A DNA stretch of 6,380 bases from Comamonadaceae bacterium (GTDB lineage Bacteria > Pseudomonadota > Gammaproteobacteria > Burkholderiales > Burkholderiaceae_C): assembly GCA_947461325.1 (NCBI GenBank), contig CANHLD010000104.1:1-6380 (forward strand), written 5' to 3'. The notes under the pieces were generated by a model. The model was given only the letters and a program-made list of their open reading frames with translations. It searched no databases and was not told the origin of the DNA. The translations under genes were made by a program, and so were the position numbers. Of the stretch, positions 1-5,547 are shown piece after piece (within the stretch, counting starts at the first letter, position 1; every line of letters begins with the position of its first letter).

Positions 1-1
1 A

Positions 2-184
2 GCCAGCCAAAACGATCTTGAAAAATGGTGGCAAGGCAAATACAAGCTGGAAGAATTTCACGAGCGCTTAAAGCACATCAAAGACATTCACAGCGTCACC
101 ATACAAGATGCTGGTCACATGATGCACCACGACCAGCCATTTGAGTTGGCACAACATATCGAGGCGTTTTTGCAGCAGCCATGA
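2..184 (+). CDS. alpha/beta hydrolase, C-terminal fragment (5' truncated by window edge)
   Basis: Frame 2 is open from the left edge to a TGA at 182-184 and encodes the last 60 residues of a protein. The tail has the pattern S-V-T-I-x-D-A-G-H-M-M-H-H-D-Q-P followed by an amphipathic helix ending in IEAFLQQP. This is the usual end of the alpha/beta-hydrolase fold: the strand before the catalytic histidine (GH, codon at 116-118), the 'H-x-D-Q-P' turn, and the last helix. The nucleophile and acid residues would lie outside the window, so the substrate cannot be named. The stop overlaps the ATG of the flavoprotein gene (ATGA, 4 nt), so the two genes are probably cotranscribed and translationally coupled. 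Family assignment from the tail is fairly sure; any specific function would be a guess. Confidence 0.75.
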   Translation, partial: ASQNDLEKWWQGKYKLEEFHERLKHIKDIHSVTIQDAGHMMHHDQPFELAQHIEAFLQQP

Positions 185-1422
185 CCCAGGTCGATGTGCT
201 GATCATTGGTGCAGGTGCTGCAGGTTTGTTTTGCGCGGGCGTAGCGGCACAACAAGGTTTGAATGTCTTACTGTTAGACCATTACCCCAAGGTGGCGGAA
301 AAAATCCGCATCTCAGGCGGCGGGCGCAGCAACTTCACCAACAAAGATATTGACCCGCGAGCACCGCACACGCATTTTCTCGGCGACAACCCCATGTTCG
401 CGCGTAGCGCACTCAGCCGCTACACCGCGCAAGATTTCATTGATTTGGTCAAAAAACACGGTATTGGTTTCCATGAAAAACACAAAGGCCAGTTGTTTTG
501 CGACCGCAGTGCGCAAGACCTGATCGACATGCTTTTGCGCGAATGCGAAGCCGGTGCCATGGGCGGCAAAGTCACCCGCTGGCAGCCTTGCAGCCTCGCG
601 GGTTTGACCTACAGCGATGCGCCCGAGCCTCACTATCTGGCCGACACCAGTCAGGGACAAGTTCAAGCCAAGGCTGTGGTGGTTGCCAGCGGCGGTTTGT
701 CCATCCCCAAGATTGGTGCTACCGACATCGGTTACAGCTTAGCCAAGCAGTTCAACTTGCGATTGGTTGAGCCGCGCCCGGCACTGGTGCCACTCACCTT
801 TGCTGCCACCGACTGGCAGCCTTACGCGGCGCTGGCCGGGCTCTCACTACCGGTCGCCATGCAAACTGGCGAAGGCAAAAAACCAATGTCGTTCAACGAA
901 GACCTGTTGTTCACGCACCGGGGTTTGTCGGGGCCCGCGGTGTTGCAAATTTCCAGTTATTGGCAAACCGGCCAGCAGATTCGCCTGAACCTGTTGCCAG
1001 ACACCGATTTGGCGCAAGCCCTGCTATACGCCAAGCAATCCAGCAAAAAATCCTTGAACAACGCTTTGGCCGCCTGGCTGCCGTCGCGTTTGGCCGACAC
1101 TTGGACAGCCGCTCAGAGCGATTGGCAGAAAAGCCTGCCTGACACCCCGGACAAGGCCTTGCAGCGGTTGGCGCAAGCCCTGCAAGCCTGGACGCTGACA
1201 CCATCGGGCACCGAAGGCTATGCCAAGGCAGAGGTCACAGCCGGTGGCGTTGACACCCGCGATCTGTCCCAGCAAACCATGGAATCCACTCAAAAAGGCC
1301 TGTATTTCATTGGGGAAGTGGTGGATATCACCGGTTGGCTGGGCGGCTATAACTTCCAATGGGCCTGGGCCAGCGCGCATGCTTGCGCGAAAGCCTTGGC
1401 AGCCCGGCTGAAACCGCTATAA
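181..1422 (+). CDS. HI0933/YhiN-family NAD(P)/FAD-dependent oxidoreductase (uncharacterised flavoprotein)
   Basis: The product has 413 residues, close to the roughly 400 usual for this family. Residues 4-16 form the N-terminal Rossmann strand and dinucleotide loop, with GAGAAG at 10-15, and an acidic residue (D33) ends the second strand as expected for FAD ribose binding. Residues 45-54 carry the family signature S-G-G-G-R-S-N-F-T-N. A middle block contains F-T-H-R-G-L-S-G-P-A, and the C-terminal block G-E-V-V-D-I-T-G-W-L-G-G-Y-N-F-Q is the second FAD-contacting segment. Members are often called 'aminoacetone oxidase family' or BaiN-like, but the physiological substrate is generally unknown, so no symbol is given. 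The ATG at 181 overlaps the upstream stop, and no separate ribosome binding site is visible. The 3' end of the gene also carries the promoter for rpsU. Confidence 0.93.
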   Translation: MTQVDVLIIGAGAAGLFCAGVAAQQGLNVLLLDHYPKVAEKIRISGGGRSNFTNKDIDPRAPHTHFLGDNPMFARSALSRYTAQDFIDLVKKHGIGFHEKHKGQLFCDRSAQDLIDMLLRECEAGAMGGKVTRWQPCSLAGLTYSDAPEPHYLADTSQGQVQAKAVVVASGGLSIPKIGATDIGYSLAKQFNLRLVEPRPALVPLTFAATDWQPYAALAGLSLPVAMQTGEGKKPMSFNEDLLFTHRGLSGPAVLQISSYWQTGQQIRLNLLPDTDLAQALLYAKQSSKKSLNNALAAWLPSRLADTWTAAQSDWQKSLPDTPDKALQRLAQALQAWTLTPSGTEGYAKAEVTAGGVDTRDLSQQTMESTQKGLYFIGEVVDITGWLGGYNFQWAWASAHACAKALAARLKPL

Positions 1423-1423
1423 T
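1396..1423 (+). promoter_or_regulatory. sigma-70-type promoter for rpsU, overlapping the flavoprotein stop codon
   Basis: TTGGCA at 1396-1401 (5 of 6 matches to TTGACA) is separated by 16 bp from a perfect TATAAT at 1418-1423. The -10 hexamer contains the TAA stop codon (1420-1422) of the flavoprotein gene. The predicted transcription start is near 1430, which gives rpsU a leader of about 113 nt. This is the best promoter match I can see in the window, and it fits the high expression expected of a ribosomal protein gene. The hexamers and spacing are seen directly; activity is inferred. Confidence 0.8.
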
Positions 1424-1543
1424 TTCACGTTTGGCGGATTCGGCCTAAGAGTTGACTCCCCTACCCCTCGTAACACCGCTGCCCGGTTTTGAAGCCCGAT
1501 CTTCTTCAGATACTTGGTGAGCACATTTTGAAAATTGTTGTCA
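1424..1543 (+). promoter_or_regulatory. rpsU 5' leader, no visible Shine-Dalgarno
   Basis: This gap lies between the promoter and the rpsU start and contains no ATG-initiated reading frame. The only secondary structure I can support is a modest hairpin, AACACCG (1472-1478) against CGGTTTT (1484-1490), with one C-T mismatch and a 5-nt loop. A pyrimidine-rich stretch (1457-1468) precedes it. The 20 nt before the ATG at 1544 are A/T-rich and have no GGAG or AGGA. The leader may take part in control of S21 synthesis, but nothing in the sequence proves this. Confidence 0.4.
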
Positions 1544-1756
1544 ATGACCACCATCCGTGTAAAAGAAAACGAACCCTTTGACGTAGCTTTACGCCGTTTC
1601 AAGCGCACCATTGAAAAACTGGGCTTGCTCACCGACTTACGCGCCCGTGAGTTCTACGAAAAACCCACCACAGAACGCAAGCGCAAAAAATCCGCTGCTG
1701 TCAAACGCCACTACAAGCGCGTTCGCAGCATGCAGTTGCCCAAAAAACTGTACTGA
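1544..1756 (+). CDS. rpsU: 30S ribosomal protein bS21
   Basis: The product is 70 residues, the normal length for bS21 in betaproteobacteria. It begins MTTIRVKENEPFDVALRRFK, continues through an R-x-F-Y-E-K-P-T turn and a lysine/arginine-rich helix (RKRKKSAA), and ends MQLPKKLY. All of this is the conserved family pattern. bS21 binds the 30S platform near the 3' end of 16S rRNA, beside the anti-Shine-Dalgarno, and helps mRNA recruitment. The ATG at 1544 is chosen because the protein then starts at the conserved MTTIRV; two in-frame TTG codons at 1535 and 1538 would add only three unconserved residues. No Shine-Dalgarno is visible for any of these starts. The gene has its own strong promoter and is followed by a terminator before the GatB/YqeY gene. 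Confidence 0.97.
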   Translation: MTTIRVKENEPFDVALRRFKRTIEKLGLLTDLRAREFYEKPTTERKRKKSAAVKRHYKRVRSMQLPKKLY

Positions 1757-1762
1757 TTTTCA

Positions 1763-1783
1763 CAGGCCTTTGCCTGATCAGGC
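1763..1783 (+). repeat. overlapping small inverted repeats that could compete with the terminator stem
   Basis: CAGGC (1763-1767) can pair with GCCTG (1772-1776) across a CTTT loop. GCCTGATCAGGC (1772-1783) is a perfect 12-bp palindrome that shares its right arm with the terminator's left arm (AGGC at 1780-1783). The AGGC/GCCT alternation therefore allows mutually exclusive foldings upstream of the T-tract. The repeats are read directly; a regulatory role is inference. Confidence 0.5.
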
Positions 1784-1821
1784 TCGCCCGGCCATGACCG
1801 CGCGGGCCTTTTTCTTTTTTT
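1780..1821 (+). terminator. Rho-independent terminator (probably partial) after rpsU
   Basis: AGGCTCGC (1780-1787) pairs with GCGGGCCT (1802-1809) to form an 8-bp stem with one G-U pair and a 14-nt loop. It is followed by a T-tract, five T at 1809-1813, one C, then seven T at 1815-1821. It sits 24 nt after the rpsU stop and just ahead of the next gene's ribosome binding site. Because the downstream gene shows no clear promoter of its own, I infer incomplete termination with read-through. Confidence 0.75.
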
Positions 1822-1834
1822 CTGGAGATACCTC

Positions 1835-2281
1835 ATGAGCCTCAAAGCACAAATCACCGAAGACATGAAAAACGCCATGCGCGCCAAGGACAGTGTGCGC
1901 TTAGGTACCATCCGTTTGCTGCAAGCGGCGATGAAGCAAAAAGAGGTCGACGAACGTGTCGAACTCGATGATGTCATGGTCATTGCCATTGTCGACAAAC
2001 TGATCAAGCAGCGCAAAGACTCGGTCGCGGCCTACCTGAGTGCCCAACGCCAGGACCTGGCCGATGTGGAATCCGCAGAAATCGCCGTGCTGCAAGCCTA
2101 TTTGCCCCAACGTTTGTCAATGGAAGAAGTGCAAAAAGAAGTGGCCGCCATCGTGGCAGAGTTGGGCGCTAGCGGCCCGGGCGACATGGGCAAGGTCATG
2201 GGCGCAGTGAAAACCCGCCTGGCTGGCAAGGCTGACATGGGGCAGGTCAGCGCTGCGGTCAAGTCTGCTTTGGCTGGCTGA
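1835..2281 (+). CDS. GatB/YqeY domain-containing protein
   Basis: The 148-residue product matches the stand-alone YqeY family, which is usually about 150 residues. It has an N-terminal helical region with K-D-S-V-R-L-G-T-I-R-L-L (about residues 18-29), a central lysine-rich helix, the L-P-x-x-L-S segment, and the C-terminal tail domain with D-M-G-K-V-M-G-A-V-K and G-K-A-D-M-G. The tail domain resembles the C-terminal domain of the GatB subunit of the tRNA amidotransferase, which suggests tRNA contact, but the function of free YqeY proteins is not firmly established. The start is well supported by GGAG at 1824-1827, 7 nt before the ATG. It lies just after the rpsU terminator, a frequent association in betaproteobacteria, and is probably expressed from the rpsU promoter by read-through. 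Confidence 0.93.
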   Translation: MSLKAQITEDMKNAMRAKDSVRLGTIRLLQAAMKQKEVDERVELDDVMVIAIVDKLIKQRKDSVAAYLSAQRQDLADVESAEIAVLQAYLPQRLSMEEVQKEVAAIVAELGASGPGDMGKVMGAVKTRLAGKADMGQVSAAVKSALAG

Positions 2282-2322
2282 CATCGGCGTTCATGAGGAT
2301 GTCTTCAGTTAGTGCCTAAAAT
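2280..2322 (+). promoter_or_regulatory. short intergenic region before the ABC ATPase: hairpin and weak -10
   Basis: A 6-bp inverted repeat, GACATC (2280-2285) and GATGTC (2298-2303) with a 12-nt loop, starts inside the stop codon of the YqeY gene, but no T-run follows, so it is a poor terminator. TAAAAT at 2317-2322 matches 5 of 6 positions of the -10 consensus, but no convincing -35 lies 16-18 bp upstream. A promoter for the ATPase gene may sit here; the evidence is weak. Confidence 0.25.
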
Positions 2323-2344
2323 CCGTTTCAGTTCGCCTTGATGC

Positions 2345-3469
2345 ATGGGCGATGTCCGACAACTTTCACACCATCAATCCGTGGCCGAAACACCTGTTTA
2401 CCTGCGCATAGATCACATCACCAAACGATTTGGTGAAACGGTCGCTGTTAATGATGTCAGTCTGGACATTGATCGCGGCGAAATATTCGCGCTGCTGGGT
2501 TCCTCCGGTTGCGGTAAATCCACCTTGCTGCGTGTGCTCTCAGGCTTTGAAACACCTACGAGCGGTCGCGTATGGCTCGATGGCAAAGACGTCACCGACC
2601 TGCCACCTTACGAGCGTCCGATGAACATGATGTTTCAGTCTTACGCTTTGTTTCCACATTTGAATGTCTGGGAGAACGTTGCTTTCGGTTTGAAACGCGA
2701 TGGCGTTGCCAAAGCCGAAATTGCGCAACGTGTGGAAGACATATTGCAGTTGGTGCAATTGCAAAAGTTCACCAAACGCAGTCCTCACCAACTCTCTGGC
2801 GGTCAGCAGCAACGCGTAGCGCTGGCCCGCAGTCTGGTCAAACGTCCTCAATTGCTCTTGCTGGACGAACCGCTGGGCGCACTGGACAAAAAACTGCGCG
2901 AAGAAACGCAAGTTGAACTGGTCAACATCATCAAACAAGTCGGAGTGACCTGCGTCATGGTGACCCATGACCAAGACGAAGCCATGACCATGGCCGACCG
3001 GATTGCGGTCATGAGTGAAGGCCGTTTTTTACAAGTCGGTACGCCCGGCGAGGTTTATGAATACCCGAACTGCCGCTTTGTCGCAGGCTTCGTTGGCAAC
3101 GTGAACCTGCTGGACGGCGAAATTTCAGAAGATGAAGCCGACCATGCTGTCATCAGCAGCGAAGTTTGCAATTTTCGCGTGGGGCATGGCATTTCCGGTC
3201 ATCTCGGCATGCAGGTGACTGTGGCTTTGCGGCCTGAAAAAATCCATTTGAGCCCAAAAGACAATGCCAGCGCGCAAAATGGCGTCGCCTGTACGGTGGA
3301 GAGTTTGTCCTACTTCGGCAGTTACACCAGTTACAACTTGAGATTGGTCAATGGCGCGTCACTCCAAGCCTGGGTGACCAACACCGAGAGACACCACGAA
3401 AATATTGAGATCGGTCAACAACTATGGGCGCACTGGCATGACAACGCCATGGTGGTTCTCAACCGCTGA
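2345..3469 (+). CDS. potG: polyamine (putrescine/spermidine) ABC transporter ATP-binding protein, PotG/PotA type
   Basis: This 374-residue ATPase should energise polyamine import at the inner membrane. All nucleotide-binding motifs are intact: Walker A GSSGCGKST (52-60), Q-loop at Q98 in MMFQSYALFPH, signature LSGGQ (150-154), Walker B LLLLDE ending at D174-E175, D-loop GALD (178-181) and switch histidine H208 in VTHDQ. A TOBE-like regulatory domain fills roughly 240-370, with V-A-L-R-P-E-K-I. The segment PPYERPMNMMFQSYALFPH and the overall length resemble PotG more than PotA or other CUT1-type ATPases, although iron or other CUT1 substrates cannot be fully excluded. An in-frame TGA at 2339 precedes the ATG at 2345; the Shine-Dalgarno is poor. 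No permease or binding-protein gene lies in the window, so the partners must be elsewhere. The gene ends 6 bp from the convergent pmbA stop. Confidence 0.9.
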   Translation: MGDVRQLSHHQSVAETPVYLRIDHITKRFGETVAVNDVSLDIDRGEIFALLGSSGCGKSTLLRVLSGFETPTSGRVWLDGKDVTDLPPYERPMNMMFQSYALFPHLNVWENVAFGLKRDGVAKAEIAQRVEDILQLVQLQKFTKRSPHQLSGGQQQRVALARSLVKRPQLLLLDEPLGALDKKLREETQVELVNIIKQVGVTCVMVTHDQDEAMTMADRIAVMSEGRFLQVGTPGEVYEYPNCRFVAGFVGNVNLLDGEISEDEADHAVISSEVCNFRVGHGISGHLGMQVTVALRPEKIHLSPKDNASAQNGVACTVESLSYFGSYTSYNLRLVNGASLQAWVTNTERHHENIEIGQQLWAHWHDNAMVVLNR

Positions 3470-3475
3470 GCGGCC

Positions 3476-4864
3476 TCAAGCGCCCGCCACTTTCATGCGG
3501 TTGATCAGCACCGAACCAATGGTTTTGGCGCCATAGCAGTAAGCATCTGAACCGATCGCTTGTATGCCCATCAACATGTCTTTCATGTTGCCGGCGATGG
3601 TGATCTCCTGCACCGGGTAAGCAATTTCGCCCTTCTCCACCCAAAAGCCACTCGCCCCGCGCGAATAGTCGCCGGTCACATAGTTGATGCCTTGCCCCAT
3701 CAACTCAATCACAAATAAACCGGTGCCAAGTTTTTTCAACATGGCTTTCAAATCATCTTGAGCGCGGGTTTGCGCAGAAGACATCACCAGATTGTGCGAA
3801 CCACCTGCATTGCCGGTGGTGGTCATGCCAAGCTTGCGGGCTGAGTAACTGCTGAGGAAATAACCTTGCACCTTGCCGTCATGGATCAACTGACGGGCAT
3901 GGGTTTTAACGCCTTCCTCATCAAATGGTGAACTGCCCTTGCCGCGCATGACAAACGGATCTTCCGAGACATTGATGTGCGCGGGCAGCACCTGTTTACC
4001 CAGCGAATCCAGCAAAAAACTGCTTTTGCGATAAAGCGCGCCGCCACTTAATGCATGCACCAAGCCGCCGAGCAAACCGGAAGCCAACGGGGACTCGAAC
4101 AACACTGGGCAACTGACCGTGCGGATTTTGCGGCTGTTCAAGCGACTCAACGCACGTTCGGCGGCGTAACGGCCGACCACTTCAGGCGCCGCCAATTCAT
4201 CGGGATGGCGCATGGAGGTGTACCAAGCATCGCGCTGCATATCGTCGCCGGAGCCTGCAATCGGCGCGACGGACACGCTGTGCCTGGAACTGGCATAGCC
4301 GCCACGAAAACCATGCGTGTGCGCGCTGAAAAAATGGCTTTGTTGCGCCGACACCGCAGCGCCTTCGCTGTTGGTGATGCGCGCATCAGTTTGTAAGGCT
4401 GCGGCTTCACAACGCAGAGCAAGCTCGGCGGCTTTTTCACTGTTGATCGCCCAAGGGTGAAACAAATCCAAGTCTCGCTGCTCATGTGCAATCAGATCGG
4501 CATCCGGCAGACCTGCCATGGGGTCTTCAGCGGTGAAACGGGCAATGTCAAATGCGGCCTGTACGGTGCGCTTTATGGCAGCTTCGGAAAAATCTGAAGT
4601 GCTGGCGTTGCCTCTGCGGTTGCCCACATAAACGGTGATGCCCAGCGATTTGTCGCGGTTGCGTTCAACGTTTTCAAGTTCGCCTTTGCGAACCGACACG
4701 CTCAATCCACAGCCCTCAGAGGCTTCGGCGGCGGCGTCAGTTGCCCCTATTTTTTGGGCATGTGCGAGTGCGCTGTCAACCAGCGCCTCAAATTGGGCAC
4801 GGCTGTGACTGAAGCCTTGCAGGGCTTTGTCAGTGGATGAAGGGGGGGTGGAATGTGGTTTCAT
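3476..4864 (-). CDS. pmbA: metalloprotease-related protein TldE/PmbA
   Basis: The product is 462 residues from the ATG (E. coli PmbA is about 450). TldE pairs with TldD in a heteromeric cytoplasmic protease that trims unfolded or ribosomally made peptides, known from microcin B17 maturation and CcdA turnover. Recognisable blocks are V-R-K-G-E-L-E-N-V-E near the N terminus, the R-G-K-G-S-S-P-F-D-E-E-G segment, G-N-A-G-G-S-H-N-L, D-Y-S-R-G-A-S-G-F-W-V-E and the C-terminal G-N-M-K-D-M-L. No HExxxH zinc motif is present, as expected for TldE rather than TldD. TldD is not in the window. An alternative GTG start at 4888 would add eight residues; neither start has a good Shine-Dalgarno. I prefer the ATG because the GTG lies upstream of the likely -10. 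It is divergent from yjgA and convergent with potG. Confidence 0.93.
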   Translation of the reverse strand: MKPHSTPPSSTDKALQGFSHSRAQFEALVDSALAHAQKIGATDAAAEASEGCGLSVSVRKGELENVERNRDKSLGITVYVGNRRGNASTSDFSEAAIKRTVQAAFDIARFTAEDPMAGLPDADLIAHEQRDLDLFHPWAINSEKAAELALRCEAAALQTDARITNSEGAAVSAQQSHFFSAHTHGFRGGYASSRHSVSVAPIAGSGDDMQRDAWYTSMRHPDELAAPEVVGRYAAERALSRLNSRKIRTVSCPVLFESPLASGLLGGLVHALSGGALYRKSSFLLDSLGKQVLPAHINVSEDPFVMRGKGSSPFDEEGVKTHARQLIHDGKVQGYFLSSYSARKLGMTTTGNAGGSHNLVMSSAQTRAQDDLKAMLKKLGTGLFVIELMGQGINYVTGDYSRGASGFWVEKGEIAYPVQEITIAGNMKDMLMGIQAIGSDAYCYGAKTIGSVLINRMKVAGA

Positions 4865-4905
4865 ATCGACAGCTATGATACTTGCCACACCATTAACCCC
4901 AGACC
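4865..4905. promoter_or_regulatory. divergent pmbA/yjgA promoter region with overlapping -10-like hexamers
   Basis: The 41 bp between the two starts contain TATGAT on + (4874-4879) and, on -, TATCAT read from 4880 to 4875. Each matches the -10 consensus at 5 of 6 positions and they share five base pairs. Neither has a strong -35 at 16-18 bp. The + start of transcription would fall about 20 nt before the yjgA ATG, and the - start about 4-5 nt before the pmbA ATG. Location supports promoters here; the exact elements are uncertain. Confidence 0.4.
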
Positions 4906-5547
4906 ATGTCCCGCAAACCCACCAAAGGTTATTACGTCAAAGGTCATTTTGTTGCCGAAGGCAGCGACCTCGATCTGGAACTCAAACGCGAGCTCAAGGG
5001 CAGCGACAGCGCCAGCCGAACCGACCTCAAACGCGAAAGTTTCGAGCTGCAAAAGCTTGGCGAAGACCTGTTGCAACTGCGCCAAGATGCCATGCAGCAA
5101 TTGGTAGCGCAGCAGCATGTGCCCGAACTGCTTTTCGAAGCGGTACGCGACGCTAAAAAAATCACCAACTTCGAAGGCCTGCGCCGCCAGATGCAATATG
5201 TGGGCAAGCTGATGCGCAAGCTCGATGAGCCGCAGGTACAAGCGATCCGCGGTGCGTTGGATGTTCAACACAACGGCAGCGCAGAAGAAACCCTGGCCTT
5301 GCACATGGCAGAGCATTGGCGCGACAAATTACTGAAAGACGATCAGGCCTTGGCCGATTGGTTGGCCGCACACCCGGATACCGACAGTCAGCAATTGCGC
5401 GCGCTCGTGCGCCAGGCACGCAAAGATGGTTTGCCGGATAAATCCGCGGTGTCGCAAGGTGCGTTTCCGCGCCAGGGCCGCGCATACAGAGATATTTTCA
5501 AAATCGTGCGGGATCATTTATCCACACAAAAAGTTGACACGCCATGA
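4906..5547 (+). CDS. yjgA: ribosome-associated protein YjgA / DarP (DUF615), 50S assembly factor
   Basis: The 213-residue product is slightly longer than E. coli YjgA (about 183), mostly through the N-terminal segment and a short C-terminal tail. The family core is clear: K-R-E-x-x-x-L-Q-K-L-G-E-D-L-L-x-L, then A-x-x-x-x-N-F-E-G-L-R-R-Q-x-Q-Y-V-G-K-L-M-R, an all-helical middle rich in charged residues, and the C-terminal R-A-Y-R-D-I-F-K. The family binds late pre-50S particles and supports maturation of the large subunit near the peptidyl-transferase centre. The ATG at 4906 gives the conventional MSRKP start; no Shine-Dalgarno is visible. Its stop overlaps the mog ATG by 4 nt, so the two are an operon. 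Confidence 0.93.
   Translation: MSRKPTKGYYVKGHFVAEGSDLDLELKRELKGSDSASRTDLKRESFELQKLGEDLLQLRQDAMQQLVAQQHVPELLFEAVRDAKKITNFEGLRRQMQYVGKLMRKLDEPQVQAIRGALDVQHNGSAEETLALHMAEHWRDKLLKDDQALADWLAAHPDTDSQQLRALVRQARKDGLPDKSAVSQGAFPRQGRAYRDIFKIVRDHLSTQKVDTP

Noticed and set aside
313..666. Long antisense frame within the flavoprotein gene (similar frames at 911-1204 and 1024-1380)
   Set aside because: Composition is that of a shadow frame and the + strand protein is a clear conserved family throughout.
1441..1450. Ten-base repeat CGGCCTAAGA also present at 6111-6120
   Set aside because: One copy is in the rpsU leader and the other within mog coding sequence; the match is short and flanks differ, so chance is the best explanation.
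1517..1531. Possible GTG-started leader peptide of four codons before rpsU
   Set aside because: It has no ribosome binding site, is too short to judge, and has no coding meaning such as a run of regulatory codons.
1417..1632. Open frame on - across the rpsU leader and 5' part of rpsU
   Set aside because: It is antisense to rpsU and its leader, has no recognisable family features or ribosome binding site, and is explained by the codon pattern of the real gene.
2352..2411. Second ATG at 2352 opening a 19-codon frame shifted relative to the ATPase gene, suggesting a possible N-terminal frameshift
   Set aside because: The frame from 2345 reads without interruption into the ABC domain, and residues before the first strand are not conserved in this family, so there is no need for a frameshift.
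2540..2974. 144-codon antisense frame within the ABC ATPase gene
   Set aside because: It lies opposite the most conserved part of the ATPase (signature, Walker B), so its openness reflects codon bias there; no start signal is visible.
4441..4510. His-Glu pair in pmbA (H-E-Q-R near residue 130) considered as a zinc-protease HExxxH motif
   Set aside because: The histidine needed after three intervening residues is absent. TldE/PmbA proteins lack the motif, which belongs to TldD.
4873..5316. 147-codon antisense frame opposite yjgA
   Set aside because: It runs through the divergent promoter region and mirrors a conserved DUF615 gene; its product resembles no known family.
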